In this document: positions 25,083-32,128 of the stretch, one piece after another | How positions within the stretch are numbered: position 1 is the first letter of the stretch | How the letters are laid out: each line of letters starts with the position of its first letter | Assembly: GCA_947169745.1 (NCBI GenBank) | Contig: CAMVQZ010000016.1 | Location: 1-32,128, forward strand | Direction of reading: 5' to 3' | From: an uncultured Clostridia bacterium | GTDB lineage: Bacteria > Bacillota > Clostridia > Oscillospirales > Acutalibacteraceae | DNA length: 32,128 nt | The notes under the pieces: generated by a model | Database searches by the model: none | What the model saw: the letters and a program-made list of their open reading frames with translations, nothing else | Told to the model about the DNA's origin: nothing | Position numbers and translations under genes: made by a program

Positions 25083-26276
25083 ATGGAAACTTATTTAAGA
25101 AGAACCTGGGCAGAGGTCGATATGGACAGAATAAAGCATAATTTCAAAGCGATAAGAGAAGCGGCTGATAACTCAGCCGGAATAATGTGCGTTATAAAGG
25201 CCGACGGCTACGGTCACGGCGCAGTTTTTCTTGCCCGTACATACGAAAAACTGGGAGCTTCCTGGTTTGCGGTATCAAATATAGAGGAAGCAATGCAGCT
25301 GAGGGAAAACGGAATAGCCCTGCCGATACTGATTCTCGGATTCACACCTGCTGAATATGCAGGGATACTGTCGGATAACAATATATCCCAGGCGGTTTTC
25401 TCCGAGGAATATGCGAAAGAGCTGTCTGAAAACGCTGTCAGAAAAAATAAAGAAGTTAAAATCCATATAAAGTTAGATACCGGAATGAGCAGGATCGGAT
25501 TTATGTATCAGGATAAAGAAAGAGACTTTGCATCTCTGGATACGATAACTGATATCTGTAAATTGCCGGGACTCAGGCCGGAGGGTATCTTCACTCATTT
25601 TGCCGTTTCAGACGAAGCCGAGGAAGGTGCCGAAGCCACAAGGAAACAGCTGGAGCATTTTTCTGACGCTGTATCGAAGCTCAGAGAAAGGGGCATCGGC
25701 TTTGAAATAGTACACTGCTCAAACAGCGGAGCTATTATTGATTATAAGCAGGCGCATTTCGACTGCGTGAGGGCGGGAATAATTCTTTACGGACTGTCTC
25801 CGTCAGGAAAGCTCAAGGGCAGACTGGATCTGCTTCCTGCGATGAAGATCAAAAGCGTAATCGCTCAGATAAAAACAGTCCAGCCCGGAACGGCTGTAAG
25901 CTACGGCGGCATTTATGTAACAGATAAGCCCACTGTAATAGCTACCGTACCAATAGGATATGCTGACGGATATTCAAGGAGCCTCAGCCAGAGAGCATAT
26001 ATGTCTGTTGCCGGGAAAAAAGCTCCGGTTATCGGCAGAGTTTGTATGGATCAGGTTATGATAGACGTTACCGGAATAGAAAATATCCATACCGGCGATG
26101 AGGTAACAGTTATCGGAGACGGTATGGACGGAGCAATGTCCTTTGACGATATTGCAGAGCTTACAGGAACAATAAATTATGAGGTAGTATGCCTTGTGGG
26201 AAAAAGAGTTCCCAGGGTATATCTTAAAAACGGCAGGAATGTTGGTATAATGGATATAATAAGGAATACAAACTAA
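25083..26276 (+). CDS. alr: Alanine racemase
   Basis: A 397-residue PLP enzyme that makes D-alanine for peptidoglycan. The PLP lysine is Lys 39 in CVIKADGYGHGA, the same position as in the Geobacillus enzyme; the second catalytic base is Tyr 274 in AVSYGGIYVT. HIKLDTGMSRIGF, VRAGIILYG and the C-terminal GRVCMDQVMID also fit. I chose ATG 25083 with GTGAGG at 25068-25073 ahead; the in-frame GTG at 25068 is probably part of that ribosome site. First gene of a long operon. Confidence 0.97.
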   Translation: METYLRRTWAEVDMDRIKHNFKAIREAADNSAGIMCVIKADGYGHGAVFLARTYEKLGASWFAVSNIEEAMQLRENGIALPILILGFTPAEYAGILSDNNISQAVFSEEYAKELSENAVRKNKEVKIHIKLDTGMSRIGFMYQDKERDFASLDTITDICKLPGLRPEGIFTHFAVSDEAEEGAEATRKQLEHFSDAVSKLRERGIGFEIVHCSNSGAIIDYKQAHFDCVRAGIILYGLSPSGKLKGRLDLLPAMKIKSVIAQIKTVQPGTAVSYGGIYVTDKPTVIATVPIGYADGYSRSLSQRAYMSVAGKKAPVIGRVCMDQVMIDVTGIENIHTGDEVTVIGDGMDGAMSFDDIAELTGTINYEVVCLVGKRVPRVYLKNGRNVGIMDIIRNTN

Positions 26277-26281
26277 AGCAT

Positions 26282-26605
26282 ATGGATTATCTTGCAATTA
26301 TTTTTTTCTTTCTTATTGTGAATTCGGCGGCTTCGGCGGTTTTGATTCTGATCGCAGCGGCAGCCTTTGTCAGATTTATAAGGGACAAGGACGGATTCAG
26401 GGAGAGAATAATAATACATATTTTCCCCGGCCTGGGCACACTGCTGTCAGCAATACCGATACTGATGTTTGCAGGACTTCAGGCTATGCGGATCATTCTG
26501 ACGCTGCTGTGTATCCTGTCCGCTGCGCTTATAGCGGCGTTCTGGATAATAACCGTCAGGCGTATGCGCAGGGAGAAAAAAGAAACAAATTCGGAGAGTG
26601 AATGA
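26282..26605 (+). CDS. Small membrane protein of unknown function
   Basis: A 107-residue protein with about three hydrophobic helices (near 4-28, 48-65, 69-91) and a basic, charged C-terminus (VRRMRREKKETNSESE), probably in the cytoplasm. No known motif was seen. It starts 5 bp after alr and ends just before polA, whose start region touches its stop. The ribosome site is weak, so coupled translation from alr is likely. It appears real by position and composition. Confidence 0.65.
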   Translation: MDYLAIIFFFLIVNSAASAVLILIAAAAFVRFIRDKDGFRERIIIHIFPGLGTLLSAIPILMFAGLQAMRIILTLLCILSAALIAAFWIITVRRMRREKKETNSESE

Positions 26606-26606
26606 A

Positions 26607-29198
26607 ATGAAGCTATTGGTTCTTGACGGAAACAGCATATTGAACCGGGCATATTACGGTATCAAGACCCTGACTACAAAGGACGGTTATTTTACCAATG
26701 GTATCTACGGATTCCTGACCACATTTCATAAGCTTATAGAAGAAAATTCCCCGGATGCTGTAGCTGTCGCCTTCGACCTCAAGGCTCCCACCTTCAGGCA
26801 TAAGGCCTATGACGGATATAAGGCAAACAGAAAGGGTATGCCCCAGGAGCTGGCCTCTCAGCTTCAGCCCCTCAAGGATATAATAAGCGCTCTTGGCTTC
26901 AGGATAGTTACCTGCGAGGGCTATGAGGCTGATGATATCCTGGGTACTCTTTCCAGAAAATGCAGCGAAAGCGGAAACGAATGTATTATCGCAACCGGCG
27001 ACAGAGACAGCCTGCAGCTGGTATCCCCAAACGTTACAGTCCGGATAGCCGCCACCAAATTCGGCAGACCGGAGGTGACGGTATATGACGTGGAGAAAAT
27101 AAAGGAAGTGTACGGAGTAGAACCCCTGCAGCTTATCGAGATAAAAGCGATACAGGGAGATACCTCTGACTGCATACCCGGAGTTCCCGGTATCGGAGAA
27201 AAGGGAGCAAAGGATCTTATATCCCGGTTCGGGAGCATCGAAAGGATATATGCAGAGCTTGATACTATTGATGTCAAGCCCGGTATCAGGAATAAGCTGG
27301 CAGCCGGAAAGGAAAGCGCCTTTCTCAGTCATATGCTGGGAACGATCTGTACAGAGGCTCCTGTGGAGACTGATATCGAGCATTATGTGCCGGGCGCGCC
27401 GGATAAGGCGGCGGCAGCTGGCCTTATGGCAAAATATGAGCTTTTCTCCCTGATGAGCAAATGGGGACTCAGCAAGGAGGATGTACTTCTTCCGGATAAG
27501 GACGAGACTTCGTCTGAGGAAGAAAGGATAGTCATAAAGATATCGGATATTACAGATACAGATAAAATATATCAAGAGCTTAAAAATAAAAAGGTGGGCT
27601 TCATTGCCGAAACAGATGATGAACAGATAACCAGCCTGAGTTTCTGGAACGGAGAATATGTATTTGTTTCAGACGCCCTGATGCCGGGATTCCCGGAGCT
27701 GTGCAAACGTTTTTTTGAGGACGATAATATCAGCAAATATACTCATAATATAAAGCCGGTATTCAAGGCAGCTGAAAAAAGCGGTATCGGATGCAGCGGC
27801 ATAGTCTTTGACACAATGCTGGCAGCATATCTTCTTAATCCGAATTCATCAGATTATTCCATAGACAGGCTTATGGGAGAATATGGCATAAAAGTCTGTG
27901 AATGTGAAAAGGAGACAGGCTTTGAAAGTCTTATCCCCCTTGAAATGAAGCTTGAAGCGGAGATAGAAAAGAAATCCCAGACAAAGCTTCTCCACGAGAT
28001 AGAGCTTCCCCTGGCAAGAGTTCTTTCCGGGATGGAAAACGAGGGCTTTGCTGTGGACAAGGAGGGCATACGCCGATACGGCGAGGAACTGACAAAAGAT
28101 ATCGACAGACTGACAAAGGAAATATACGATCAGGCGGAGGGCGAATTCAATATCAATTCTCCCAAGCAGCTGGGAGTTGTGCTCTTTGAAAAGCTTATGC
28201 TCCCCAAGGGTAAAAAGACAAAAAGCGGATATTCTACCAGCGCCGAGGTTCTGGAGGAGCTGAGGGGATATCATCCGATAATAAACAATATACTTGAATA
28301 CAGGACCCTGACAAAGCTTCGTTCTACTTATTGCGACGGGCTCCTTAAGGTGGTCGGGCCGGACGGAAGAATACGCTCCAGCTTCAATCAGACGGAAACA
28401 AGGACAGGCAGGATAAGCTCCACCGAGCCTAATCTGCAGAATATACCCGTGAGAACAAAAAGGGGCAAGGAGCTGCGGAAATTCTTCTGCGCAAAGGAAG
28501 GCTGTCTGCTGGTGGATGCGGATTACTCCCAGATCGAGCTGAGGGTTCTGGCTCACATTGCAAATGACAAAAATATGATAGAAGCCTTCAGTAACGGAGC
28601 TGACATCCATACCTCGACAGCAGCAAAGGTATTCGGACTTCCGGAGGAAATGATAACCCCTGCCCTCAGAAGCCGGGCTAAGGCAGTAAACTTCGGTATC
28701 GTATACGGTATCGGCGCTTTTTCCCTGGCAAAGGATCTGGGGATAACGAGAAAAGAAGCGGATGAATATATAAAAGACTATCTCAGGCTTTATTCCGGAA
28801 TAGACAATTATATGAAACAAACCGCCGAAAAAGCAAAAGAGGACGGTTATGTGACTACAATGTTCGGCAGAAGGCGCTATCTCCCTGAACTGGCCGCCTC
28901 CAACAGGAACATAAAGGCTTTTGGAGAAAGAGTTGCCCGCAATATGCCGATACAGGGAACAGCCGCAGATATAATAAAGATCGCTATGATAAAGGTATGC
29001 GACAGGCTGAAAAAGGAAAATATGCGTTCCCGGCTTATCCTGCAGGTACACGATGAGCTTATCGTTGAGGCTCCTGAGGATGAGGCGGAAAAGGCCGCCC
29101 GGATACTCAGCGAGGAGATGCAGAATGCGGTCAGTCTTTCTGTTCCCCTTATCGCAGACGCCGGCATAGGAAAAACATGGTATGAAGCAAAGGCTTGA
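26607..29198 (+). CDS. polA: DNA polymerase I
   Basis: An 863-residue polymerase I for Okazaki-fragment processing and gap repair. The N-terminal 5'-3' nuclease (about 1-290) has the GYEADDILGTL and IQGDTSDCIPGVPGIGEKGA motifs. The middle domain keeps the proofreading fold but not its metal ligands: the DxE site reads AETDD and the Asp after the N-x3 motif reads NIKPVF, so it is probably inactive. The polymerase domain has motif A DADYSQIELR (637-646), motif B RAKAVNFGIVYG and motif C with His 815, Asp 816, Glu 817. ATG 26607 is chosen because GGAGAG lies 8 bp ahead; the in-frame GTG at 26598 overlaps that site. Confidence 0.97.
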   Translation: MKLLVLDGNSILNRAYYGIKTLTTKDGYFTNGIYGFLTTFHKLIEENSPDAVAVAFDLKAPTFRHKAYDGYKANRKGMPQELASQLQPLKDIISALGFRIVTCEGYEADDILGTLSRKCSESGNECIIATGDRDSLQLVSPNVTVRIAATKFGRPEVTVYDVEKIKEVYGVEPLQLIEIKAIQGDTSDCIPGVPGIGEKGAKDLISRFGSIERIYAELDTIDVKPGIRNKLAAGKESAFLSHMLGTICTEAPVETDIEHYVPGAPDKAAAAGLMAKYELFSLMSKWGLSKEDVLLPDKDETSSEEERIVIKISDITDTDKIYQELKNKKVGFIAETDDEQITSLSFWNGEYVFVSDALMPGFPELCKRFFEDDNISKYTHNIKPVFKAAEKSGIGCSGIVFDTMLAAYLLNPNSSDYSIDRLMGEYGIKVCECEKETGFESLIPLEMKLEAEIEKKSQTKLLHEIELPLARVLSGMENEGFAVDKEGIRRYGEELTKDIDRLTKEIYDQAEGEFNINSPKQLGVVLFEKLMLPKGKKTKSGYSTSAEVLEELRGYHPIINNILEYRTLTKLRSTYCDGLLKVVGPDGRIRSSFNQTETRTGRISSTEPNLQNIPVRTKRGKELRKFFCAKEGCLLVDADYSQIELRVLAHIANDKNMIEAFSNGADIHTSTAAKVFGLPEEMITPALRSRAKAVNFGIVYGIGAFSLAKDLGITRKEADEYIKDYLRLYSGIDNYMKQTAEKAKEDGYVTTMFGRRRYLPELAASNRNIKAFGERVARNMPIQGTAADIIKIAMIKVCDRLKKENMRSRLILQVHDELIVEAPEDEAEKAARILSEEMQNAVSLSVPLIADAGIGKTWYEAKA

Positions 29199-29214
29199 TC
29201 AGGAGGTGTTGCAG

Positions 29215-29676
29215 ATGCTTCATATATTATTTGTCTGTACGGGTAATACCTGCCGCAGTCCCATGGCAAAGGCTATTTTTGCCAGAAAATCCGAGGAATA
29301 CGGCATATCCAGCATTTTCAGCAGTGCCGCTCTGGGATTCTGCGACGGTACCTGCGTTTCTCCTAATGCAGTCACTGTCTGTAATGAGATAGATATCGAT
29401 ATCAGTCATCACAGACCCCGGATCCTGCGGGAACACGACATAGATGTTACAGATTACTTTGTAGTAATGACCCAGGATCACAAGCTGACGCTTCTCACAG
29501 TGGGAGTGCCTCCTGAGAAAATATATGTACTTGGGGGCGGTATCCCGGATCCCTACGGCGCTGACCTTGTAACCTACAGAAGGTGCAGAAAAGCCATCGA
29601 GGAATCAATAGACACCTTCTGCAAGTTTTTGCTTGCAAATAAAAATGAATCCCAGAAGGAAACAGCTGATGAATGA
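29215..29676 (+). CDS. Low-molecular-weight phosphatase, likely protein-arginine phosphatase
   Basis: A 153-residue LMW-PTP fold enzyme. The P-loop is CTGNTCRS with Cys 8 and Arg 14; the general acid is Asp 112 in PDPYG. The residue four after the Cys is Thr 12, as in B. subtilis YwlE, where that Thr favours phospho-arginine over phospho-tyrosine, so a McsB-opposing role is possible. No mcsB lies in the window. ATG 29215 follows a perfect AGGAGGTG at 29201-29208; the frame's earlier ATG at 29182 lies inside polA. It overlaps rimI by 8 bp. Confidence 0.88.
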   Translation: MLHILFVCTGNTCRSPMAKAIFARKSEEYGISSIFSSAALGFCDGTCVSPNAVTVCNEIDIDISHHRPRILREHDIDVTDYFVVMTQDHKLTLLTVGVPPEKIYVLGGGIPDPYGADLVTYRRCRKAIEESIDTFCKFLLANKNESQKETADE

Positions 29677-30112
29677 AATAATTATCGTCCCTATGTGTAA
29701 GGAGCATATCCCTGAGCTTGCAAGACTGGAGAAGCTCTGCTTTTCCCAGCCATGGAGCGAAAAAAGTCTCGAAGAAGAGCTGGACAACCACATTGCTCAT
29801 TTTTTTACTGCTATAAAAGGGGACAGGATAATCGGATATATCGGCACATTTGTAGTCTGCGAAAGCGCCAATATATCAAACATTGCTGTTTTCCCGGAAT
29901 ACCGGAGGCAGGGCGCTGCAAGGGCACTTATCACAGAGGCCTGCAGAAATTCCCTTTCCCTGGGGGCTCAGTCTCTCTCCCTGGAGGTAAGAGTCTCAAA
30001 CAGCGAGGCAATATCCCTCTATTCTTCAATGGGCTTTGAAGAGGTGGGAATGAGAAAGGGCTTTTACAGAGCTCCTGCCGAGGATGCTCTTATACTGACA
30101 AAGGAATTATGA
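29669..30112 (+). CDS. rimI: Ribosomal-protein-alanine N-acetyltransferase
   Basis: A 147-residue GNAT acetyltransferase (E. coli RimI has 148). The acetyl-CoA site shows NIAVFPEYRRQGAARAL, and SLEVRVSNSEAISLYSSMGFEEVGMRKGFY is the usual RimI C-terminal pattern. RimI acetylates the N-terminus of ribosomal protein S18, possibly others. AAGGAA at 29656-29661 supports ATG 29669. It lies next to tsaD, a common bacterial arrangement that supports the call. Confidence 0.92.
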   Translation: MNEIIIVPMCKEHIPELARLEKLCFSQPWSEKSLEEELDNHIAHFFTAIKGDRIIGYIGTFVVCESANISNIAVFPEYRRQGAARALITEACRNSLSLGAQSLSLEVRVSNSEAISLYSSMGFEEVGMRKGFYRAPAEDALILTKEL

Positions 30113-30134
30113 AAAAAGACAGGAGATTTATCTG

Positions 30135-31139
30135 ATGAAGATACTGGCAATTGAAAGCTCATGTGATGAAACAGCCGCAGCCGTCGTCGAGGACGGCCGC
30201 AGAGTGATTTCTTCGGTGATAGCTACTCAGGTAGAGGAACACAAGCTGTATGGAGGCGTTGTTCCGGAAATAGCGTCAAGACGCCACTGCGAATCCATTA
30301 ACGGCGTTGTAAGAGAAGCTCTTTCCCAGGCGGAAATGAAGCTTACAGACCTGGACGCCCTTGCTGTGACCTATGCGCCGGGGCTTATCGGAGCTCTTTT
30401 AGTCGGCGTGAATTTTGCAAAGGGTCTTTCCCTTTCCACCGGGCTTCCGCTGATACCCGTTCACCATCTCAGGTCTCATATTGCTGCCAATTACATCGCT
30501 CATCCGGATCTGAAGCCGCCCTTTCTTTGTCTTGTTGTATCCGGCGGTCACAGCCACATTGTCGAGGTAAGGGACTACACAGATATGAAGATCATCGGAA
30601 AAACAAGGGATGACGCCGCAGGAGAAGCCTTTGACAAAGCCGCCCGTACAATGGGTATGCCCTATCCCGGCGGTATACATCTTGACAAGGCTGCTTCCTC
30701 CGGAGATCCTCTCTCCTTTTCCCTTCCGAGGCCAAAGGTCAGCGGAAACCCCTATGATCTCAGCTTTTCCGGTCTTAAGACCGCTGTCATAAATCTTATC
30801 CACAACTCCTCCCAGAGAGGTGAAGAGCTTCCCGTAAACGATCTGTCTGCCTCCTTCCGCAAAACAGTAGTTGACAGCCTGATGGAAAAATTCCTTCTTG
30901 CTGCTGACGACCTGGGCTACAAAAGTCTTGTGCTTGCCGGGGGTGTTTCTGCAAATTCTCTTCTCAGGCAGCGTATGGACGAAGAAGCAAAAAAAAGAGG
31001 ACTGACAGTCTGTTATCCTCCCCTTCCTCTTTGCGGAGACAATGCCGCAATGGTAGGCGCTCAGGCTTATTATGAATTTCTTTCGGGAAACACAGCCGGA
31101 ATGGAACTCAATGCCGCAGCAACTATGTCAATCGAATAA
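30135..31139 (+). CDS. tsaD: tRNA N6-adenosine threonylcarbamoyltransferase
   Basis: A 334-residue ASKHA-fold enzyme that, with TsaB and TsaE, moves the threonylcarbamoyl group onto A37 of ANN-decoding tRNAs to make t6A. Metal ligands His 111 and His 115 are in PVHHLRSH; other marks are LAIESSCDETAAAVV, VVSGGHSHI and LAGGVSANSLLR. AGGAG at 30121-30125 precedes ATG. Neither tsaB nor tsaE is in this window. Its product is the substrate of TcdA, encoded 19 kb upstream. Confidence 0.98.
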   Translation: MKILAIESSCDETAAAVVEDGRRVISSVIATQVEEHKLYGGVVPEIASRRHCESINGVVREALSQAEMKLTDLDALAVTYAPGLIGALLVGVNFAKGLSLSTGLPLIPVHHLRSHIAANYIAHPDLKPPFLCLVVSGGHSHIVEVRDYTDMKIIGKTRDDAAGEAFDKAARTMGMPYPGGIHLDKAASSGDPLSFSLPRPKVSGNPYDLSFSGLKTAVINLIHNSSQRGEELPVNDLSASFRKTVVDSLMEKFLLAADDLGYKSLVLAGGVSANSLLRQRMDEEAKKRGLTVCYPPLPLCGDNAAMVGAQAYYEFLSGNTAGMELNAAATMSIE

Positions 31140-31153
31140 TATCAGAGCATAAT

Positions 31154-31193
31154 AAAAGCACTCCCTGTATCAGACCTGGGGAGTGCTTTTTTT
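31154..31193. terminator. Shared terminator of tsaD and tetR
   Basis: AAAAGCACTCCC (31154-31165) pairs with GGGAGTGCTTTT (31179-31190), followed by three more T on the plus strand. On the minus strand the stem opens inside the last codons of tetR and ends in a T-rich tract, so it can serve both convergent units. Confidence 0.88.
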
Positions 31194-31760
31194 GTTATCC
31201 GGATTCATATAACGGGCGACCGCCAGACGCTGACAATCGCTTACCAGATTTTCAATATGTGCCGTAATGGTCTCAGGCGGCTCCTTCATTCCGCCGGTGA
31301 CCCACGAGATAATACTGCCGGTTATTCCGTAAGCGAAAAATCTTGCAATAAACTGCTTATCCTCCTCGGATACCACATAGTTGCCGGAAACATCCTCAAT
31401 AACAGATACAAATACATTTGAGCTGACTTTATGCAGGTATTCCCGGAATTCCTCGCTATATGAAGTCCTCAGTGCATTCGCATAGAATCTGGAGCCGTCC
31501 CTTATGGTATGAAGCAGGGTCAGAAGCTTATCTGTCCAGGTGTCAAAGCTCAGTCCGTCTACAAACGGCTCTATGGCTTCATTATAGAATATCCAGTTCA
31601 GAAGCTCGTATTTGTCCTGAAAATGATAATAAAATGTCTGCCGGTTCAGGCCGCATTCTGAGGTGATATCAGATACTGTTATTTTTGCAAAAGGCTTTCT
31701 CTCCATCAGCTCTTTAAAGCCCCGGGCTATGGAATTTTTTGTTTTTATAGAATCAGACAT
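31170..31760 (-). CDS. TetR/AcrR-family regulator (DhaS-like C-terminal domain)
   Basis: A 196-residue one-component regulator. The N-terminal helix-turn-helix is ITVSDITSECGLNRQTFYYHFQDKYELLNWIF, typical of TetR proteins; the C-terminal ligand domain resembles the TetR_C_8 type seen in DhaS-like proteins. ATG 31760 follows GGAGG 5 bp upstream; the frame extends upstream without a ribosome site. Its target is not visible: neighbours upstream are beyond the window edge. The promoter region has a near-palindrome (TGATAC-N7-GTATGA) that could be its own operator. Confidence 0.88.
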   Translation of the reverse strand: MSDSIKTKNSIARGFKELMERKPFAKITVSDITSECGLNRQTFYYHFQDKYELLNWIFYNEAIEPFVDGLSFDTWTDKLLTLLHTIRDGSRFYANALRTSYSEEFREYLHKVSSNVFVSVIEDVSGNYVVSEEDKQFIARFFAYGITGSIISWVTGGMKEPPETITAHIENLVSDCQRLAVARYMNPDNKKSTPQV

Positions 31761-31793
31761 AACAACCTCCGTAACAAATAATATCATACCTCC

Positions 31794-31821
31794 ATTGTAT
31801 CACATTTTCCCCATTTGTAAA
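31794..31821 (-). promoter_or_regulatory. Promoter for tetR, with possible operator
   Basis: On the minus strand, TTTACA (31816-31821), a 16-bp spacer and TACAAT (31794-31799). A near-palindrome overlaps the -10 and start region. Repeat copy R5 begins 5 bp beyond the -35 box. Confidence 0.6.
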
Positions 31822-31825
31822 CCAG

Positions 31826-32063
31826 GCAGCGTGACGCTGCACCCATGTTCGCGTTATCGCTCGTTTACACTCGCTCTGTCGTGCGTACATATACTTTCGT
31901 GGCGCGGCATCCGGCGCGCAGTACCTCAGACAATACTCCCGCCCTCCGCCGCCGCAGCCCTTACGGGCTGCTTCTTGCGGCTGTTATATTCGGACTTAAA
32001 GAGTTTCACTTCCCTGACAGTAAGCGCCTGTTTTCTCCCAGAATTATTTTACACTAACGACGC
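31826..32063 (+). repeat. Intergenic repeat copy R5
   Basis: A full copy in the same orientation as R1 and R2. It begins with hairpin GCAGCG-TGA-CGCTGC (31826-31840); the core is at 31850-31891; the GC-rich block carries CAGCCC-TTAC-GGGCTG; the tail is at about 32023-32050. It lacks a 25-bp stretch present in R1 and R2 between TTC and GCG in the head. No gene is seen in 31822-32128; the frame crossing it is a by-product of the repeat. Confidence 0.9.
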
Positions 32064-32128
32064 TGCACCCATGTTCGCGTTATCGCTCGTTTACACTCGC
32101 TCTGTCGTGCGTACATATACTTTCGTGG
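32064..32128 (+). repeat. Intergenic repeat copy R6, cut by the window edge
   Basis: The 65 bases are identical to the start of R5 (31838-31902), giving a tandem period of 226 bp. The core is at 32076-32117. The array may continue beyond the window. Confidence 0.88.

Noticed and set aside
27849-29051. 400-residue minus-strand frame inside polA
   Set aside because: It is antisense to a strongly conserved gene, has no ribosome site and an improbable Cys-, Tyr- and His-rich composition. The 405-residue frame at 19543-20760 antisense to ntpB, and similar ones, are rejected for the same reason.
1-32128. tRNA or rRNA genes
   Set aside because: No CCA-ended cloverleaf or conserved rRNA segment was recognised by eye in the intergenic regions; a tRNAscan or Infernal run would settle it.

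Overview
The window looks like a chromosomal segment of a gut or rumen Clostridia member, probably a Ruminococcus-like Oscillospiraceae. This is inferred from the V-type ATPase operon in the clostridial/enterococcal order, the Firmicutes pth-mfd pair, the alr-polA-arginine phosphatase-rimI-tsaD cluster, SD-rich gene starts (including several TTG/GTG starts) and AGA/ATA-rich codon use. No rRNA, tRNA, CRISPR array, phage gene or intact transposase was seen.

Layout: (1) 1-514 holds two tandem copies of a ~250-bp intergenic repeat. (2) 521-8735, plus strand: promoter, a GtrA-like membrane protein, a UGM/HemY-like flavoprotein, a GT-C glycosyltransferase, Pth and Mfd. (3) 8736-11707: a diverged inverted repeat copy, promoter, a PrsA/SurA-like lipoprotein with terminator, then tRNA t6A dehydratase (TcdA) and a C39-like papain-fold protein. 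(4) 11708-12502: a MITE-like element with 15-bp terminal inverted repeats, GC-rich hairpins and another inverted repeat copy. (5) 12503-21291: promoter, nine V-type ATPase genes (ntpF-I-K-E-C-G-A-B-D order) and a strong terminator. (6) 21300-24977, minus strand: SprT-like protein, RlmA, an unknown lipoprotein and FabV, with a hairpin cluster at the 3' side. (7) 25018-31193, plus strand: canonical promoter, alanine racemase, small membrane protein, DNA polymerase I, protein-arginine/tyrosine phosphatase, RimI, TsaD and a shared terminator. (8) 31170-31821: a minus-strand TetR regulator. (9) 31826-32128: two more tandem repeat copies.

Most genes are housekeeping: cell-surface glycosylation, ribosome rescue, transcription-coupled repair, protein export, t6A and ct6A tRNA modification, Na+ transport, fatty-acid synthesis, cell wall D-alanine supply and DNA replication/repair. 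The proteolipid subunit carries all five Na+ ligands known from Enterococcus hirae NtpK, so the V-ATPase is predicted to move Na+.

The least explained signal is the repeat family. Copies or fragments end 4-26 bp upstream of the -35 box of all five clear sigma-A-type promoters that start its plus-strand operons and tetR. A short hairpin lies in or near the promoter-facing end, and stem changes between copies are compensated. It may be a mobile or homogenising promoter-proximal element, but this is inference from a few copies.
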